The notes under the pieces were generated by a model. The model ran no database searches and was not told the origin of the DNA. It saw only the letters and a program-made list of their open reading frames with translations. Position numbers and translations under genes: made by a program. From assembly GCA_029237695.1 (NCBI GenBank), contig CM055280.1, positions 33,452,616-33,516,615 of the forward strand: a stretch of DNA of 64,000 bases, in the 5' to 3' direction. The stretch comes from Conchocele bisecta (Eukaryota > Mollusca > Bivalvia > Lucinida > Thyasiridae). Within the stretch, counting starts at the first letter, position 1; the number at the start of each line of letters is the position of its first letter. This document shows, one piece after another, positions 24,019 through 35,729 of this stretch.

Positions 24019-24088
24019 TGCGTGGAAAAAGGTTCTATCTCCATTATATATATACATATATATGTAATGAAGATAGACCCTTTCTCCA
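24019..24088. repeat. Imperfect hairpin with AT-dinucleotide loop
   Basis: 'ggaaaaaggttctatctcc' pairs with 'gaagatagaccctttctcc' across a TA/CA-rich loop. It lies directly left of the minisatellite. Confidence 0.5.
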
Positions 24089-24113
24089 CTCAAAACTCCA
24101 TCAATCCAAGAAA

Positions 24114-24345
24114 TTGAGGGGGTTTCGTCCACCCTGAGAAAACGATTGAGGGTGTTTTGTCCACCCTGAGAAAACGATTGAGGGTGTTTCGTCCACCCTG
24201 AGAAAACGATTGAGGGGGTTTCGTCCACCCTGAAAAAACATTGAGAGTGTTTTGTCCAACCTGATAAAACGATTGAGGGGGTTATGTCCATATAGTCATT
24301 TTTGCGTTGAGGGTGTTTTGTCTGAGGGTGTTTTGTCCTTCTTTC
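24114..24345. repeat. 32-bp minisatellite
   Basis: The unit 'ttgagggtgttttgtccacc' plus 'ctgagaaaacga' repeats with a 32-base period at 24114, 24146, 24178 and on, about six to seven units, degrading at the right end into shorter 'gagggtgttttgtc' pieces. There are no unique spacers, so it is not a CRISPR array. Confidence 0.85.
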
Positions 24346-26109
24346 GCTTGGGATAGGTGTGGCCTCGCGGATTCAATATACACCTGCCGCATTATTGTTG
24401 ACATCCGTTTGAGCGTAGCTTCACACGTCTGTCATTGCATGACTAGGACAGATAAACAAAATGGATTTAACCAATCAGCACATAATAGGTTTGTCTACAT
24501 TGAATTCAGAATACACCTGTCCCAAGATCCACTGCCCTACTTGCCTGCGGTAAAATCATCGGATAAGTTGTTTGCTATTAATGACCTCCGGCGGCATCAG
24601 TTTGAACATAGCTACACACGTGTGTCACTGATTATTTCAACTCGAAATTGTCAAAGCACAAGTATGCTGAAGTAACATTCTACAATTTACGAAATGTCGG
24701 AGATTAGCGTTTTGTAAAAAGAAAATAGAAATATAACATTTAATTTCACAGTTTTTCTGATTCTGGCTCTGCTGTCTGTTTGACCGTGAATTACAACCGA
24801 CTTCCGCACAGATAGTCGTCGCCGATGATTGCAACCAACGTATAAATAATCCAAGTATGAAAAGTCATGCAGAGCATGATGTTATTAGCCGATCAAATCA
24901 TGGTTCAATATATGTCCACATTTTAGTAGTTACGGAATCTCAGGGAAAAGTGAGAGAAGTGTTCATTTCCTCCCCAACCAAATTATCCCAGTTATATTTA
25001 GCTATCATTAATATCTGATCATAGCAATACTTATGGTAGTCAAATGCAAACAATAGTATTTCAGTTGAAATAATTAACCTTTGAATATAGGTGAAGGCGC
25101 TTTGCATTACACAAATATGTAGCGAGTCAACCGAAATCTCATAAATATCGGCCATCTTGAAAATATGATAATTATATACTTAATATTAGTATAGTTTATG
25201 TAAATTCTTTAATATATCTATCAGAAATGTTTTTTAAGAACTTACACCAATTTCCAAGTTAAGGACCATGACCTATTGGCTCATATATTGGCAATTTTCG
25301 ACTTCCGTCAAGCATAAAGTTCAATGACCTTGAAATGACCTTCAACTTGGTTTAAAAAATGGCACCCGGATTTTTTGGAAACCTTATACATTCAAGTTTA
25401 TAAAAACACCGGGTGCCATAAATTAACACGAGGTGCCGAAATCTTATATATATATATACACCTACAATTGCCCCTGGACTAGAAGGCAAACCGCCTAACT
25501 TTAGTATTTATTTATAGCCAAATTGCAAACCACCTAACATTAGTTTACCGAACTCTTGTAGTGAAAACGTTTATTTATAGCCAAATTGTGTTATTTCGCT
25601 ATTTTTAAAGTTTTCAACAGAGATAATGGCCAAAAATGAAAAATTATCCGGTTGATGTAATTTGGAAGTGATACAACACATTTCGCGTTTGTAGATTACC
25701 GAATATAGGAGAAAAGGGTGGTTACAAACTTTTTCACAAACCAATGGATAACCAATATAAGTAGTAGTAGCAGCGGTTCCGCCCCAATTACGTAATAGCC
25801 AAGTTTAATTACTATATTAATGGAAGTGGGCGTGTCTAATAAATAATTAATAGGTCGTATAATTTAGCTCAGTGAACACCTGACAGCTGCATGGACCTCC
25901 TGTCGGTTTTGGCGGCCGATTGTATTGGAACAGCTGCAGATTCTGGGATATATTTCATGGACGGAATTAATAGGTCGTATAGCTCCGCTTGTGCAACCAC
26001 CAGCGTCATATTGGCGCCAAAATTCTAATTGAAAAAAAATTGAATAAATGTACGCGCCTTAACTCTGGTTTCAGATGTTAAATTCTGTGATAATAATTCA
26101 AATATAGCA

Positions 26110-26685
26110 GTAGACAAATATGCTTGATAGAGGGAATTTACAATTCTAATGAAATTCCACAGAATATGTAGAAATGGTAACGAAAAAACGGCCGGCTGTA
26201 TGGAGGGACTGATACACGTATTAGTAAAACAATATATGTACAATGTTTATAAACATACCTTATTAACAACCAAATATCGGCATAACATTCACCAGTTATT
26301 CATATGTATCACTCGTATAAAAGTGAACTCCATGAAAGCTTTAGCATAGACATTAAGGGTTACGGTAGTGAAAAAAGTTACCGGATAAAAATTTCGTCAA
26401 CTTTCGACGCCTTTTACGGAAAATATCGTGGAATTTGTAAATATCTCAAATATAGCAGTAAACATTACCGTGATAGAGGGAATTTATAATTCTAATGAAA
26501 TTCCACAAAATATGTAGAAATGGTAACGAAAAAACGGCCGGCTGTATGGGGGACTGATACACGTATTAGTAAAACAATATATGTACAATGTTTATAAACA
26601 TACCTTATTAACAACCAAATATCGGCATAACATACACCAGTTATTCATATTGTATCACTCGTATAAAAGTGAACTCCGTGACATG
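26110..26685. repeat. Internal duplication within the left arm
   Basis: The segment from 'aatatagcagta' through 'aaaagtgaactcc' occurs at 26110-26335 and again at about 26450-26680. The right arm has the corresponding block once plus a truncated second copy (33630-33775). Confidence 0.65.
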
Positions 26686-27781
26686 CCTGTCGGTTTTGGC
26701 GGTCGATGGTATTGGAACAGCTGCAGATTCTGTGATATATTGTAATTGGCAGTGGCGTGGGCGGAATTAATAGGTCGTATAATTTAGCTCAGTGAACACC
26801 TGACAGCTGCATGGGGACTGCAGATGATGGGGTATGAAACCTACGGTGAACACGTCAATATCACATCGTGATTATACTTAAGTCAGGACGGATTAACTTT
26901 ATCGAAGGAATATATAAGGTAAGGTCTTTTATACTACATATTATTCTCCACATTTTCAGCTTATTTTAGAGGTGTGTAAAGCCATTAATTCGTTTACGAA
27001 CATTGGTCAGTACAGATATTATGCATTCCATACTGAACTGATCTGAAGCTTCTTGGATCACATATGTAATAATACCCATTTTCTCAGCCATTGATCGTAA
27101 CAACCACCATATGTTGTGAGGTCCATTTTCTCAGACTATTTGTCTGCATTTGCTGGTTCTTTGATCTTCTATATAAGCATTATGTCTGCAATATTCACCA
27201 CAAATAAAACTGACCATAGGTTTTAATTATTTTGATTTACTGGTTCGCCGGTCGTATGTTTAGAAAATCAACATCAAAACTACAATTTGGAAATTGTCTG
27301 AAAAAGAATCGTATCACAGATATACAAAATATGGAGAACGTCGTGCTAGTTATACGGCTCTTGGCATATCGCATCATGTTGAAACTGGGTTAAACATGTT
27401 TGATCGTGGTATTGTGTCACATGCATATTTACTGCGAACATACTTTCTGCCACCAGGGTCCCCTCCCCGTCACGTAGACGACAGGTTTGCATCTGTATCC
27501 GCTGCCACTAAATACGTGCACCGTGTCAGAATTGATACCAATGCACGTATTCTTTAACATTGACCATTTATAAACATGCTTTAGCATATATTGTACTACT
27601 ACTGTATTTCGCAATCACTGTAGACTTTGATCGGACTGCTCGGATGCACAGGTCTTCAACATTTACAAAGTAATGCAGATCGCTGTTAATCTAAATACTA
27701 CTAAATACTGGACGTCTGCGTGTTTTATTTTAATATTTATATCAAGTGTTCCTTCTAGTCGGAGGCGTGTAAATTACTATA

Positions 27782-27964
27782 AAACAAATACACGCGTTCC
27801 CGATTTGCAGATTCAACGCGGCTGACTTCAAACGAGCTGTTTCAAACAACTGTTACAAGGTCAAGTTTGTGCAGCGTCTTTTCAACGAAATCAATGGCCG
27901 CTCATTTTTCGTTGAATTGTTTACAAAGACGTTGAGCGTACTTTTTCTGAAACGCAACAACTAA
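27782..27964 (+). pseudogene. Unidentified short reading frame in the left arm, kept in both arms
   Basis: A frame of about 60 codons ending in TAA encodes a basic peptide (contains ADFKRAVSNNC and KTLSVLFLKRNN). The same peptide without change is encoded at 32347-32529 on the minus strand. One extra T upstream (near 27775) breaks the frame in this arm. I do not recognise a family; it may be the end of an exon of a gene carried by the element. Confidence 0.25.
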
Positions 27965-28670
27965 ATTTCAAATTTCGTTTTTAAAATAATTACAGAGCGG
28001 ATATACATATACAGTCATGTATATACTTTCTTCAAATGGTAAACCCACTATCAACAATTAAAACCCACACACATATAAATACACAGTGACTGTAATCTGG
28101 TAATGTGCAGTTTTGCTCTGAATCTTCTGTTGGCCACTTTCAATTTTAAAAACTATGAATTCTATTTTAGAAATAAATATGCATGCTGTCGCGTGGGTAG
28201 CAGTCCCGAAAATAACTTCGTAACTAAGTCTTCGTTTAAAGTGTTTATGCCCCTATAAGTGGACCCCTAAGAGCAACATTTCTGCCGTAAATGGCTGTTT
28301 TGAAAGCGTTCACATACAACTGCCGCATAGTCGCATATACACGCTGTAAAACGAACTGGAAAACATTGCAATTGATATTTTCCATTTACATACAATCGAA
28401 CTAGAACATTTTCGTTCAAAATGGCCGGAAAAATCCAAGATGGCCGCCAATACACACATACCTCACCCTGCCACACTAAACATGTATACAACTAATGTAT
28501 ATGCCCAGTTATTGGTTTATTCGTATTGGATTGTATTGTATAAGTGAAATAAAAGTTTATGCTACTTAAAACAATATTTATTACGTGAAAAATTATGTAT
28601 AAAAATCCAAAATGGCCGCCAACAATCAATCATAATCTCCATTAATGTGTCACCGTGTCACTTATATATC

Positions 28671-29170
28671 NNNNNNNNNNNNNNNNNNNNNNNNNNNNNN
28701 NNNNNNNNNNNNNNNNNNNNNNNNNNNNNNNNNNNNNNNNNNNNNNNNNNNNNNNNNNNNNNNNNNNNNNNNNNNNNNNNNNNNNNNNNNNNNNNNNNNN
28801 NNNNNNNNNNNNNNNNNNNNNNNNNNNNNNNNNNNNNNNNNNNNNNNNNNNNNNNNNNNNNNNNNNNNNNNNNNNNNNNNNNNNNNNNNNNNNNNNNNNN
28901 NNNNNNNNNNNNNNNNNNNNNNNNNNNNNNNNNNNNNNNNNNNNNNNNNNNNNNNNNNNNNNNNNNNNNNNNNNNNNNNNNNNNNNNNNNNNNNNNNNNN
29001 NNNNNNNNNNNNNNNNNNNNNNNNNNNNNNNNNNNNNNNNNNNNNNNNNNNNNNNNNNNNNNNNNNNNNNNNNNNNNNNNNNNNNNNNNNNNNNNNNNNN
29101 NNNNNNNNNNNNNNNNNNNNNNNNNNNNNNNNNNNNNNNNNNNNNNNNNNNNNNNNNNNNNNNNNNNNNN
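28671..29170. other. Assembly gap of 500 N
   Basis: Exactly 500 N, a conventional filler length. It interrupts the left arm at a point that pairs with 31517 in the right arm. Confidence 0.99.
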
Positions 29171-29265
29171 ACCCAAATATCAATAGTAATCCTTTCATAG
29201 GATACATAACAAACAATTCTAGATTTATACCTTTTGGTATTTGTCCAAAGATAAACCTGTGATAG

Positions 29266-29487
29266 AAACAAATAAGATTTATAGGTTGGAGGTTAGTAAG
29301 TTCTAGAACATACCGAGAGGATAGTCAGATTTATTTCGATAAGGATCTTAAACCTTTGCTTCATCTATACAGTCATAAAATTCCTTTTTCGAAGGGTGCC
29401 AACATAGAAACTAAAATTATTAAGAGTTATCCCAGTACCCCTCAATTAAATACACGAAAAGAGTACTGTAAATGGAATATTGGATAA
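29266..29487 (+). other. Unidentified open stretch right of the gap
   Basis: About 73 codons without a stop and without an ATG (contains FIGWRLVSSRTYRED and YCKWNIG). The composition looks protein-like but matches no family I know. It could be the tail of a coding region whose start is in the gap. Confidence 0.2.
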
Positions 29488-29567
29488 AAAAGAAAACTTT
29501 TTGTAACACGCTTTCTGATTGGACGAAAATCTGAAAAATGACTAAACTACCAAAAGTAAGTCAATCC

Positions 29568-29611
29568 GTTTGATGGGTATAAAAGCATGTGTTTTTTTAT
29601 ACCCATCAAAC
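29568..29611. repeat. Perfect 17-bp inverted repeat containing TATAAAA
   Basis: GTTTGATGGGTATAAAA (29568-29584) is followed after a 10-base loop by its exact complement (29595-29611). An ATG-initiated frame starts 4 bases later. Confidence 0.7.
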
Positions 29612-29614
29612 ACG

Positions 29615-29773
29615 ATGTCGAAGCCTGCAGAAAACTGGGGTGATGATGAGAGAACGAATGTACAATCACAGCAAGAAGACTGGGATGAGGAGATCCGACG
29701 AGCTCCTGCACCATCATTTGTGATTCCTGGAAAACCCCGGCCAGCAAAAAGTCTACACACAGATTTCTCTTAA
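29615..29773 (+). pseudogene. Short acidic/Trp reading frame followed by a 3'-UTR-like tail (possible retrocopy)
   Basis: The 52-residue product begins MSKPAENWGDDE and contains EDWDEEIRR and FVIPGKPRPAK; it ends in TAA. About 390 bases later comes AATAAA (30163-30168) and then an A-rich run to 30185, as at the end of a reverse-transcribed mRNA. No intron sign is visible. It lies in the single-copy centre of the inverted-repeat element, so it may be cargo. I do not recognise the protein; acidic W-E/D motifs of this kind occur at the N termini of several RNA-binding proteins, which is only a resemblance. Confidence 0.3.
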
Positions 29774-30236
29774 CATGTAAAAGCTGTGGATCACGGGACT
29801 GTGATGATCATAAAAACTACATTGAAAGAGTGATCAAGTATGATAAACAGCAAACTTGAAATAGACGATCAAGATAAAAGGCCCTTCTCACCTTCCGACA
29901 TAAATAAACCTCTACCCCAATCCAATAATCCAATAGCATATATAGACCCTTTAAAAAAATAAAACTCATTGTTACATGCATATCTGCACAATTAAGGAAT
30001 GTGACCATGCTCTGACAAATACGTATTTGTTTTTTCTGGTTGTCAGATCACGGTCTGTTTTATTCTTTACGCATATGTGTACTATATTATTTTGACCATG
30101 TTAACTATGTGTATGATTGTATGGTATGTATTATATACATGTAACAAAGAGCATTAAATATTAATAAAACAAAAAAGAAAAAAAAGATGTCCAGCAGAGC
30201 TCGCGACAGCTTCCACAATGCTACTCAATTTGATCA

Positions 30237-30491
30237 GATTGCCCCTTCTTTTGTCGCATTTGCTTTGTTTCATTGTACTTCTGGGTGACCTGTTACATGA
30301 TTGTCACACATTGCACTATAGTGTTGCGGTTTGTCATTGTCAGCGTGTTGCCTTATTGGCCGTTATATTTCGTCGCTGTATATTTCCTCTATGTTACTAT
30401 CTCTGTGCGCCATACTAAGATGTCAATGAAACCGTGCGGGCGTAGTGACGCCATGCGAATCAGGTTTAACTGTCTCTTCGATCTATACTGA
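30237..30491 (+). other. Unidentified open stretch with hydrophobic segments
   Basis: Roughly 84 codons without a stop. The middle is strongly hydrophobic (two possible membrane helices, for example VLPYWPLYFVAVYFLYV) and the end is basic. There is no clear start codon and no known family, so chance is possible. Confidence 0.2.
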
Positions 30492-30579
30492 TCACTGAAG
30501 ATTCGACAGGGAACGGTTTTGTGCCTCCTTGGACTGTACGTGAGTGGCTTTTTGAAACCATACACTATTTGTATTTATA

Positions 30580-33500
30580 TCATATGACTTTGTGTAGTTT
30601 ATCTAAATGAATGTCGAAATAGTGTGAAATATGTAGCAGTGGTGCCTGTCAATGACGGACTCCCACATTAAGCAACAAGACGTATATAGATGTCAATATA
30701 TATATCGGAAGATTATAATCGACTGTTGCAAATAAGATCATGACTAGTGATTACATAACATAGTTATTGCAGTATTAAAATGAGTTTCACAGGCAGCTTA
30801 TGATTAACATATAACAGTACAATGCTTTATGATATTCGAAAATTGGGTATTGACATGCGATACACGTACATGTGTGTTGTTAACACCATGTTTATGAAAT
30901 CCGCTCAGTGAAAATAGAAAATGGTCTAATGGAGTAGAGTTGTTTTAGACTTAATTATATAAGCTTCGCTAACACTTAAGTGCGAATGAAGCTATGTCTG
31001 TAATATTTCTATGTCAGTGGAACAAAACAACTGCGTAATATTACTGCTTTGAAAATTCAAATATACCAAAATGAAAGTAACACAGTGGCTATGTCTGTTT
31101 CATACAAATGCCGTACTTACTCAGGTATATTATAATAAGTTACAAATTATAAATCATGTCACAACAGAAAAATAAACATTACGGTAACCGTCTTATCCAA
31201 TAGTATATAGCCCATACTAATAAATTGCTGTGGTACAATGTGAAATGATGGCGGACATCTTAGAATTTAGTGAACTGGGCAGTTACCCAAGGATGTGTTA
31301 CATTAGTTTTACTGTGTCAATATAATACTGTTTCCTTGTTTTAAATTATAAATGCTATCAAATAGGTAACACGATGTAAATTGATTAGAAATCGTGATAG
31401 TTGGCTGCCATCTTGGCACTTTTTGGTACACAATGACATTAATTTTTCAAGTATGTGTTGCTATTGTCATGGCCATTTACTGTGTACGTATGCTCGTACG
31501 TAAGCATGTTAAATGATGATATATAAGTGACACGGTGACACATTAATGGAGATTATGATTGATTGTTGGCGGCCATTTTGGATTTTTATACATAATTTTT
31601 CACGTAATAAATATTGTTTAAGTAGCATAAACTTTTATTTCACTTATACAATACAATCCAATACGAATAAACCAATAACTGGGCATATACATTAGTTGTA
31701 TATATGTTTAGTGTGGCGGGGTGAGGTATGTGTGTATTGGCGGCCATCTTGGATTTTTCCGGCCATTTTGAACGAAAATGTTCTAGTTCGATTGTATGTA
31801 AATGGAAAATATCAATTGCAATGTTTTCAGTTCGTTTTACAGCGTGTATATGCGACTATGCGGCAGTTGTATGTGAACGCTTTCAAAACAGCCATTTTAC
31901 GGGCAGAAATGTTGCTCTTAGGGGTCCACTTATAGGGGCATAAACACTTTAAACGAAGACTTAGTTACGAAGTTATTTTCGGGACTGCTACCCACGCGAC
32001 AGCATGCATATTATTTCTAAAATAGAATTCATATTTTTAAAATTGAAAGTGGCCAACAGAAGATTCAGAGCAAAACTGCACATTACCAGATTACAGTCAC
32101 TGTGTATTTATATGTGTGTGGGTTTTAATTGTTGATAGTGGGTTTACCATTTGAAGAAAGTATATACATGAACCTGTAATATGTATATTTAAATGTCGGG
32201 AAAATGCGGCGATGTGACTTACAGTTGTTAGAACATGTCCTGATAAAAATATATAACGGCAGATGGCAACATATGGAAAATTATAGTATATGTACTGGTA
32301 TATGTATATCCGCTCTGTAAATTATTTTAAAAACGAAATTTGAAATTTAGTTGTTGCGTTTCAGAAAAAGTACGCTCAACGTCTTTGTAAACAATTCAAC
32401 GAAAAATGAGCGGCCATTGATTTCGTTGAAAAGACGCTGCACAAACTTGACCTTGTAACAGTTGTTTGAAACAGCTCGTTTGAAGTCAGCCGCGTTGAAT
32501 CTGCAAATCGGGAACGCGTGTATTTGTTTTATAGTATTTACACGCCTCCGACTAGAAGGAACACTTGATATAAAAATATTAAAATAAAACACGCAGACGT
32601 CCAGTATTTAGTAGTATTTAGATTAACAGCGATCTGCATTACTTTGTAAATGTTGAAGACCTGTGCATCCGAGCAGTCCGATCAAAGTCTACAGTGATTG
32701 CGAATATACAGTAGTAGTACAATATATGCTATAAGCATGTTTATAAATGGTCAATGTTAAAGAATACGTGCATTGGTATCAATCTGACACGGTGCACGTA
32801 TTTAGTGGCAGCGGATACAGATGCAAACCTGTCGTCTACGTGACGGGGGACCCTGGTGGCAGAAAGTATGTTCGCAGTAAATATGCATGTGACACAATAC
32901 CACGATCAAACATGTTTAACCCAGTTTCAACATGATGCGATATGCCAAGAGCCGTATAACTAGCACGACGTTCTCCATATTTTGTATATCTGTGATACGA
33001 TTCTTTTTCAGACAATTTCCAAATTGTAGTTTTGATGTTGATTTTCTAAACATACGACCGGCGACCGAACCATAAATCAAAATAATTAAAACCTATGGTC
33101 AGTTTTATTTGTGGTGAATATTGCAGAATAATGCTTATATAGAAGATCAAAGAACCAGCAAATGCAGACAAATAGTCTGAGAAAATGGACCTCACAACAT
33201 ATGGTGGTTGTTACGATCAATGGCTGAGAAAATGGGTATTATTACATATGTGATCCAAAAAGCTTCAGATCAGTTCAGTATGGAATGCATAATATCTGTA
33301 CTGACCAATGTTCGTAACGAATTAATGGCTTTACACACCTCTAAAATAAGCTGAAAATGTGGAGAATAATATGTAGTATAAAAGACCTTACCTTATATAT
33401 TCCTTCGATAAAGTTAATCCGTCCTGACTTAAGTATAATCACGATGTGATATTGACGTGTTCACCGTAGGTTTCATACCCCATCATCTGCAGTCCCCATG

Positions 33501-34308
33501 CAGCTGTCAGGTGTTCACTGAGCTAAATTATACGACCTATTAATTCCGCCCACGCCCACTGCCAATTACAATATATCACAGAATCTGCAGCTGTTCCAAT
33601 ACCATCGACCGCCAAAACCGACAGGCATGTCACGGAGTTCACTTTTATACGAGTGATACATATGAATAACTGGTGAATGTTATGCCGATATTTGGTTGTT
33701 AATAAAACTTTTTTCACTACCGTAACCCTTAATGTCTATGCTAAAGCTTTCATGGAGTTCACTTTTATACGAGTGATACATATGAATAACTGGTGAATGT
33801 TATGCCGATATTTGGTTGTTAATAAGGTATGTTTATAAACATTGTACATATATTGTTTTACTAATACGTGTATCAGTCCCTCCATACAGCCGGCCGTTTT
33901 TTCGTTACCATTTCTACATATTCTGTGGAATTTCATTAGAATTGTAAATTCCCTCTATCAAGCATATTTGTCTACTGCTATATTTGAATTATTATCACAG
34001 AATTTAACATCTGAAACCAGAGTTAAGGCGCGTACATTTATTCATGAATTTGGCGCCAATATGACGCTGGTGGTTGCAAGCGGAGCTATACGACCTATTA
34101 ATTCCGTCCATGAAATATATCCCAGAATCTGCAGCTGTTCCAATACAATCGGCCGCCAAAACCGACAGGAGGTCCATGCAGCTGTCAGGTGTTCACTGAG
34201 CTAAATTATACGACCTATTAATTATTTATTAGACACGCCCACTTCCATTAATATAGTAATTAAACTTGGCTATTACGTAATTGGGGCGGAACCGCTGCTA
34301 CTACTACT
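30580..34308. repeat. Right inverted arm of the long-inverted-repeat element
   Basis: 31517-34308 pairs with 25760-28670. Its inner part, 30580-31516, has no partner in view because the partner would fall in the N gap, but it matches the solo copy at 18720-20340, which sets the inner border near 30580. Confidence 0.75.
32347..32592 (-). pseudogene. Unidentified short reading frame in the right arm
   Basis: An 81-residue frame. Its last ~60 codons are identical in peptide to the frame at 27782-27964, and the first part is open only in this arm. No domain is recognised. Conservation of the peptide between arms could equally reflect recent arm-to-arm gene conversion. Confidence 0.25.
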
Positions 34309-34315
34309 AATATAT

Positions 34316-34339
34316 AGCCGATCTATAAATAGATCGGCT
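34316..34339. repeat. Palindrome beside the right target duplication
   Basis: AGCCGATCTAT and its complement flank a 2-base AA loop. It starts two bases after the AATATA duplication and is absent at the related site near 17430. Confidence 0.7.
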
Positions 34340-34483
34340 AATAATAACTAGGCGAAGGAAAAAATAACGATTAACGTATACATTAAACGACAAAAACGAA
34401 GAAATTATGCAACAAATACATGATGTCCGTAAATCCAAACGATATTATATAAGAAACCTTCATCCACCAATCAGGTAAGCTGT

Positions 34484-34860
34484 CAGTGGCGTAGCCAGGC
34501 ATACGCACGTACGCACGTGCGTACGAGAACAAATACAAGAACTAAAAAAAAAAAGGTTTATTTTTCGAAATATGCAATAAAATATTGGGGGTGGTGGGGG
34601 GGGGGGGCTGCTATTGAGTCTGGAACAGAACGCATTTTGTATCAAACGTACATGTCGATTACAAACAAATGGTGCCGTAAATAATGCAGGAAAACGCGTT
34701 AGATAGGATCTCCGTTTCAAAAAAAATCCGGGGGGCATGCCCCCGGACCCCCCTAGCACTCTCCCTAACTTCGCTAGGTCGACGAGTCAGCCATGCTCAC
34801 CCAATGTTCTACTATTTGATATGTGTGCGTATCAGACATTTGTCCCTGGCTACGCCCCTG
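34484..34860. mobile_element. MITE with 5-bp target duplication GCTGT
   Basis: It starts CAGTGGCGTAGCCAGG and ends CCTGGCTACGCCCCTG (15 of 16 inverted match), flanked by GCTGT at 34479-34483 and 34861-34865. The related repeat at 17156-17430 reads through this site without the insert, a natural empty site. Confidence 0.75.
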
Positions 34861-35353
34861 GCTGTTCTACTGCTACGTCATAGCGCTTATTTTTACAGCG
34901 CCACCTCTCGCCAGTAGGTCGCAGTAACAGGAGAGATAAGCGATGACCAATTCATTGCATGGCTCTGTATAGGTGTCAGATAAGGTGCGATATGAGACCC
35001 CTCCTGGCTCATCCACTATGTATCATATGTGCTCGGAGAATCGGGGCTTAATGTATGTGACGTCGGTTTGAGAACACGATGTATAAACTGACGTTGTCTG
35101 CATGCTAAAACATATCACCTGGCGCACAAAGTTTCATATCTTTATATTTATATTTATATTAAACTAAGCAAGATATTAACTTGACATTTTCTCAGGATAC
35201 ACAACTAGGATGGGACTTAAAGAAAATGGAAATATCTCAAATTATGGTATTTTTGCGAAATGCCGCTATTTACGTTCAGAGTGCATAGTATTTATGTATG
35301 TGGCTTCCTGCATTAAACGACCACCACCCAACTGGTAAGCGCATATTGTGTCA

Positions 35354-35460
35354 GGGCGTAGCCAGGAGGCAAATGATGTGCAGACCCGGGAAACAAATGT
35401 CGAGCGAGCGTAGCGAACGATGCCGCTAGGGGTGTCCGGGGGCATGTCCCCCCCGGAAAT
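35354..35460. mobile_element. Fragment of a 'cgtagccagg' MITE
   Basis: Left end CAGGGCGTAGCCAGG with a 'ggggcatgtccccc' block inside; no right end is seen. Confidence 0.45.
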
Positions 35461-35729
35461 TATTTTTTATGAGGAAGCAATTTCCTGCATTCTGCTGCAT
35501 TTTAAAGACCAATTCGGACTGAATTGAATGCCAGTTTCACAACAAAAACACAAGATAATACACTGTTCTGCTTGGCTATACATGTACATAAGGAATTATA
35601 CATTAATATAGGTGACTACATCCGCGGGAAATATGACTGCTATATTTCGCAAAACTAGCGTTTGCAGTGCTAGTTATTGTTTCAAAGATATTATTTTGTT
35701 TAGTTTCTGTTTTGTTCATGCCACCCATG

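Larger units (their letters stand above)
17435..24858. mobile_element. MULE (Mutator-like) DNA transposon, family 1
   Basis: Left TIR (17435-17680) and right TIR (24620-24858) are inverted copies of about 240 bp, sharing for example 'tgtgcggaagtcggttgtaa' and 'ttcacggtcaaacagacagc'. A decayed MULE transposase lies near the right end on the plus strand (22990-23799). Long TIRs suit the MULE superfamily. I could not find a target duplication; the left flank (17156-17434) is itself a repeat present inverted at about 34340-35000. The inside also holds a solo copy of the long-inverted-repeat element, a MITE and a minisatellite, so the 7.4-kb length is inflated by insertions. Confidence 0.6.
25760..34308. 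mobile_element. Long-inverted-repeat element with Polinton-like borders
   Basis: The left end AGTAGTAGTAGCAGCGG and the right end (its inverse, ...CTGCTACTACTACT) are flanked by AATATA at 25754-25759 and 34309-34314. The left arm runs from 25760 to the N gap at 28671; the right arm from 34308 down to 31517 pairs with it and probably continues to about 30580. AG...CT ends with a 6-bp duplication are typical of Polinton/Maverick transposons, but no Polinton gene is visible and arms near 3 kb are much longer than usual. The arms differ by indels: the left holds a 280-base tandem copy that the right lacks, and the right holds about 130 extra bases near 32169-32300. They are therefore not an identical assembly mirror. 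It may be a non-autonomous derivative. Confidence 0.5.

Noticed and set aside
24114..24345. CRISPR-like regular 32-base spacing
   Set aside because: The units are contiguous and similar throughout, with no unique spacers, and the genome is eukaryotic.
28642..29271. Six long frames over 172-209 codons
   Set aside because: Almost all codons are N; they only bridge the assembly gap.
25760..34308. Inverted arms as an assembly mirror artefact
   Set aside because: The arms differ by several indels and an internal duplication present in only one, and a third diverged copy exists at 18720-20340.
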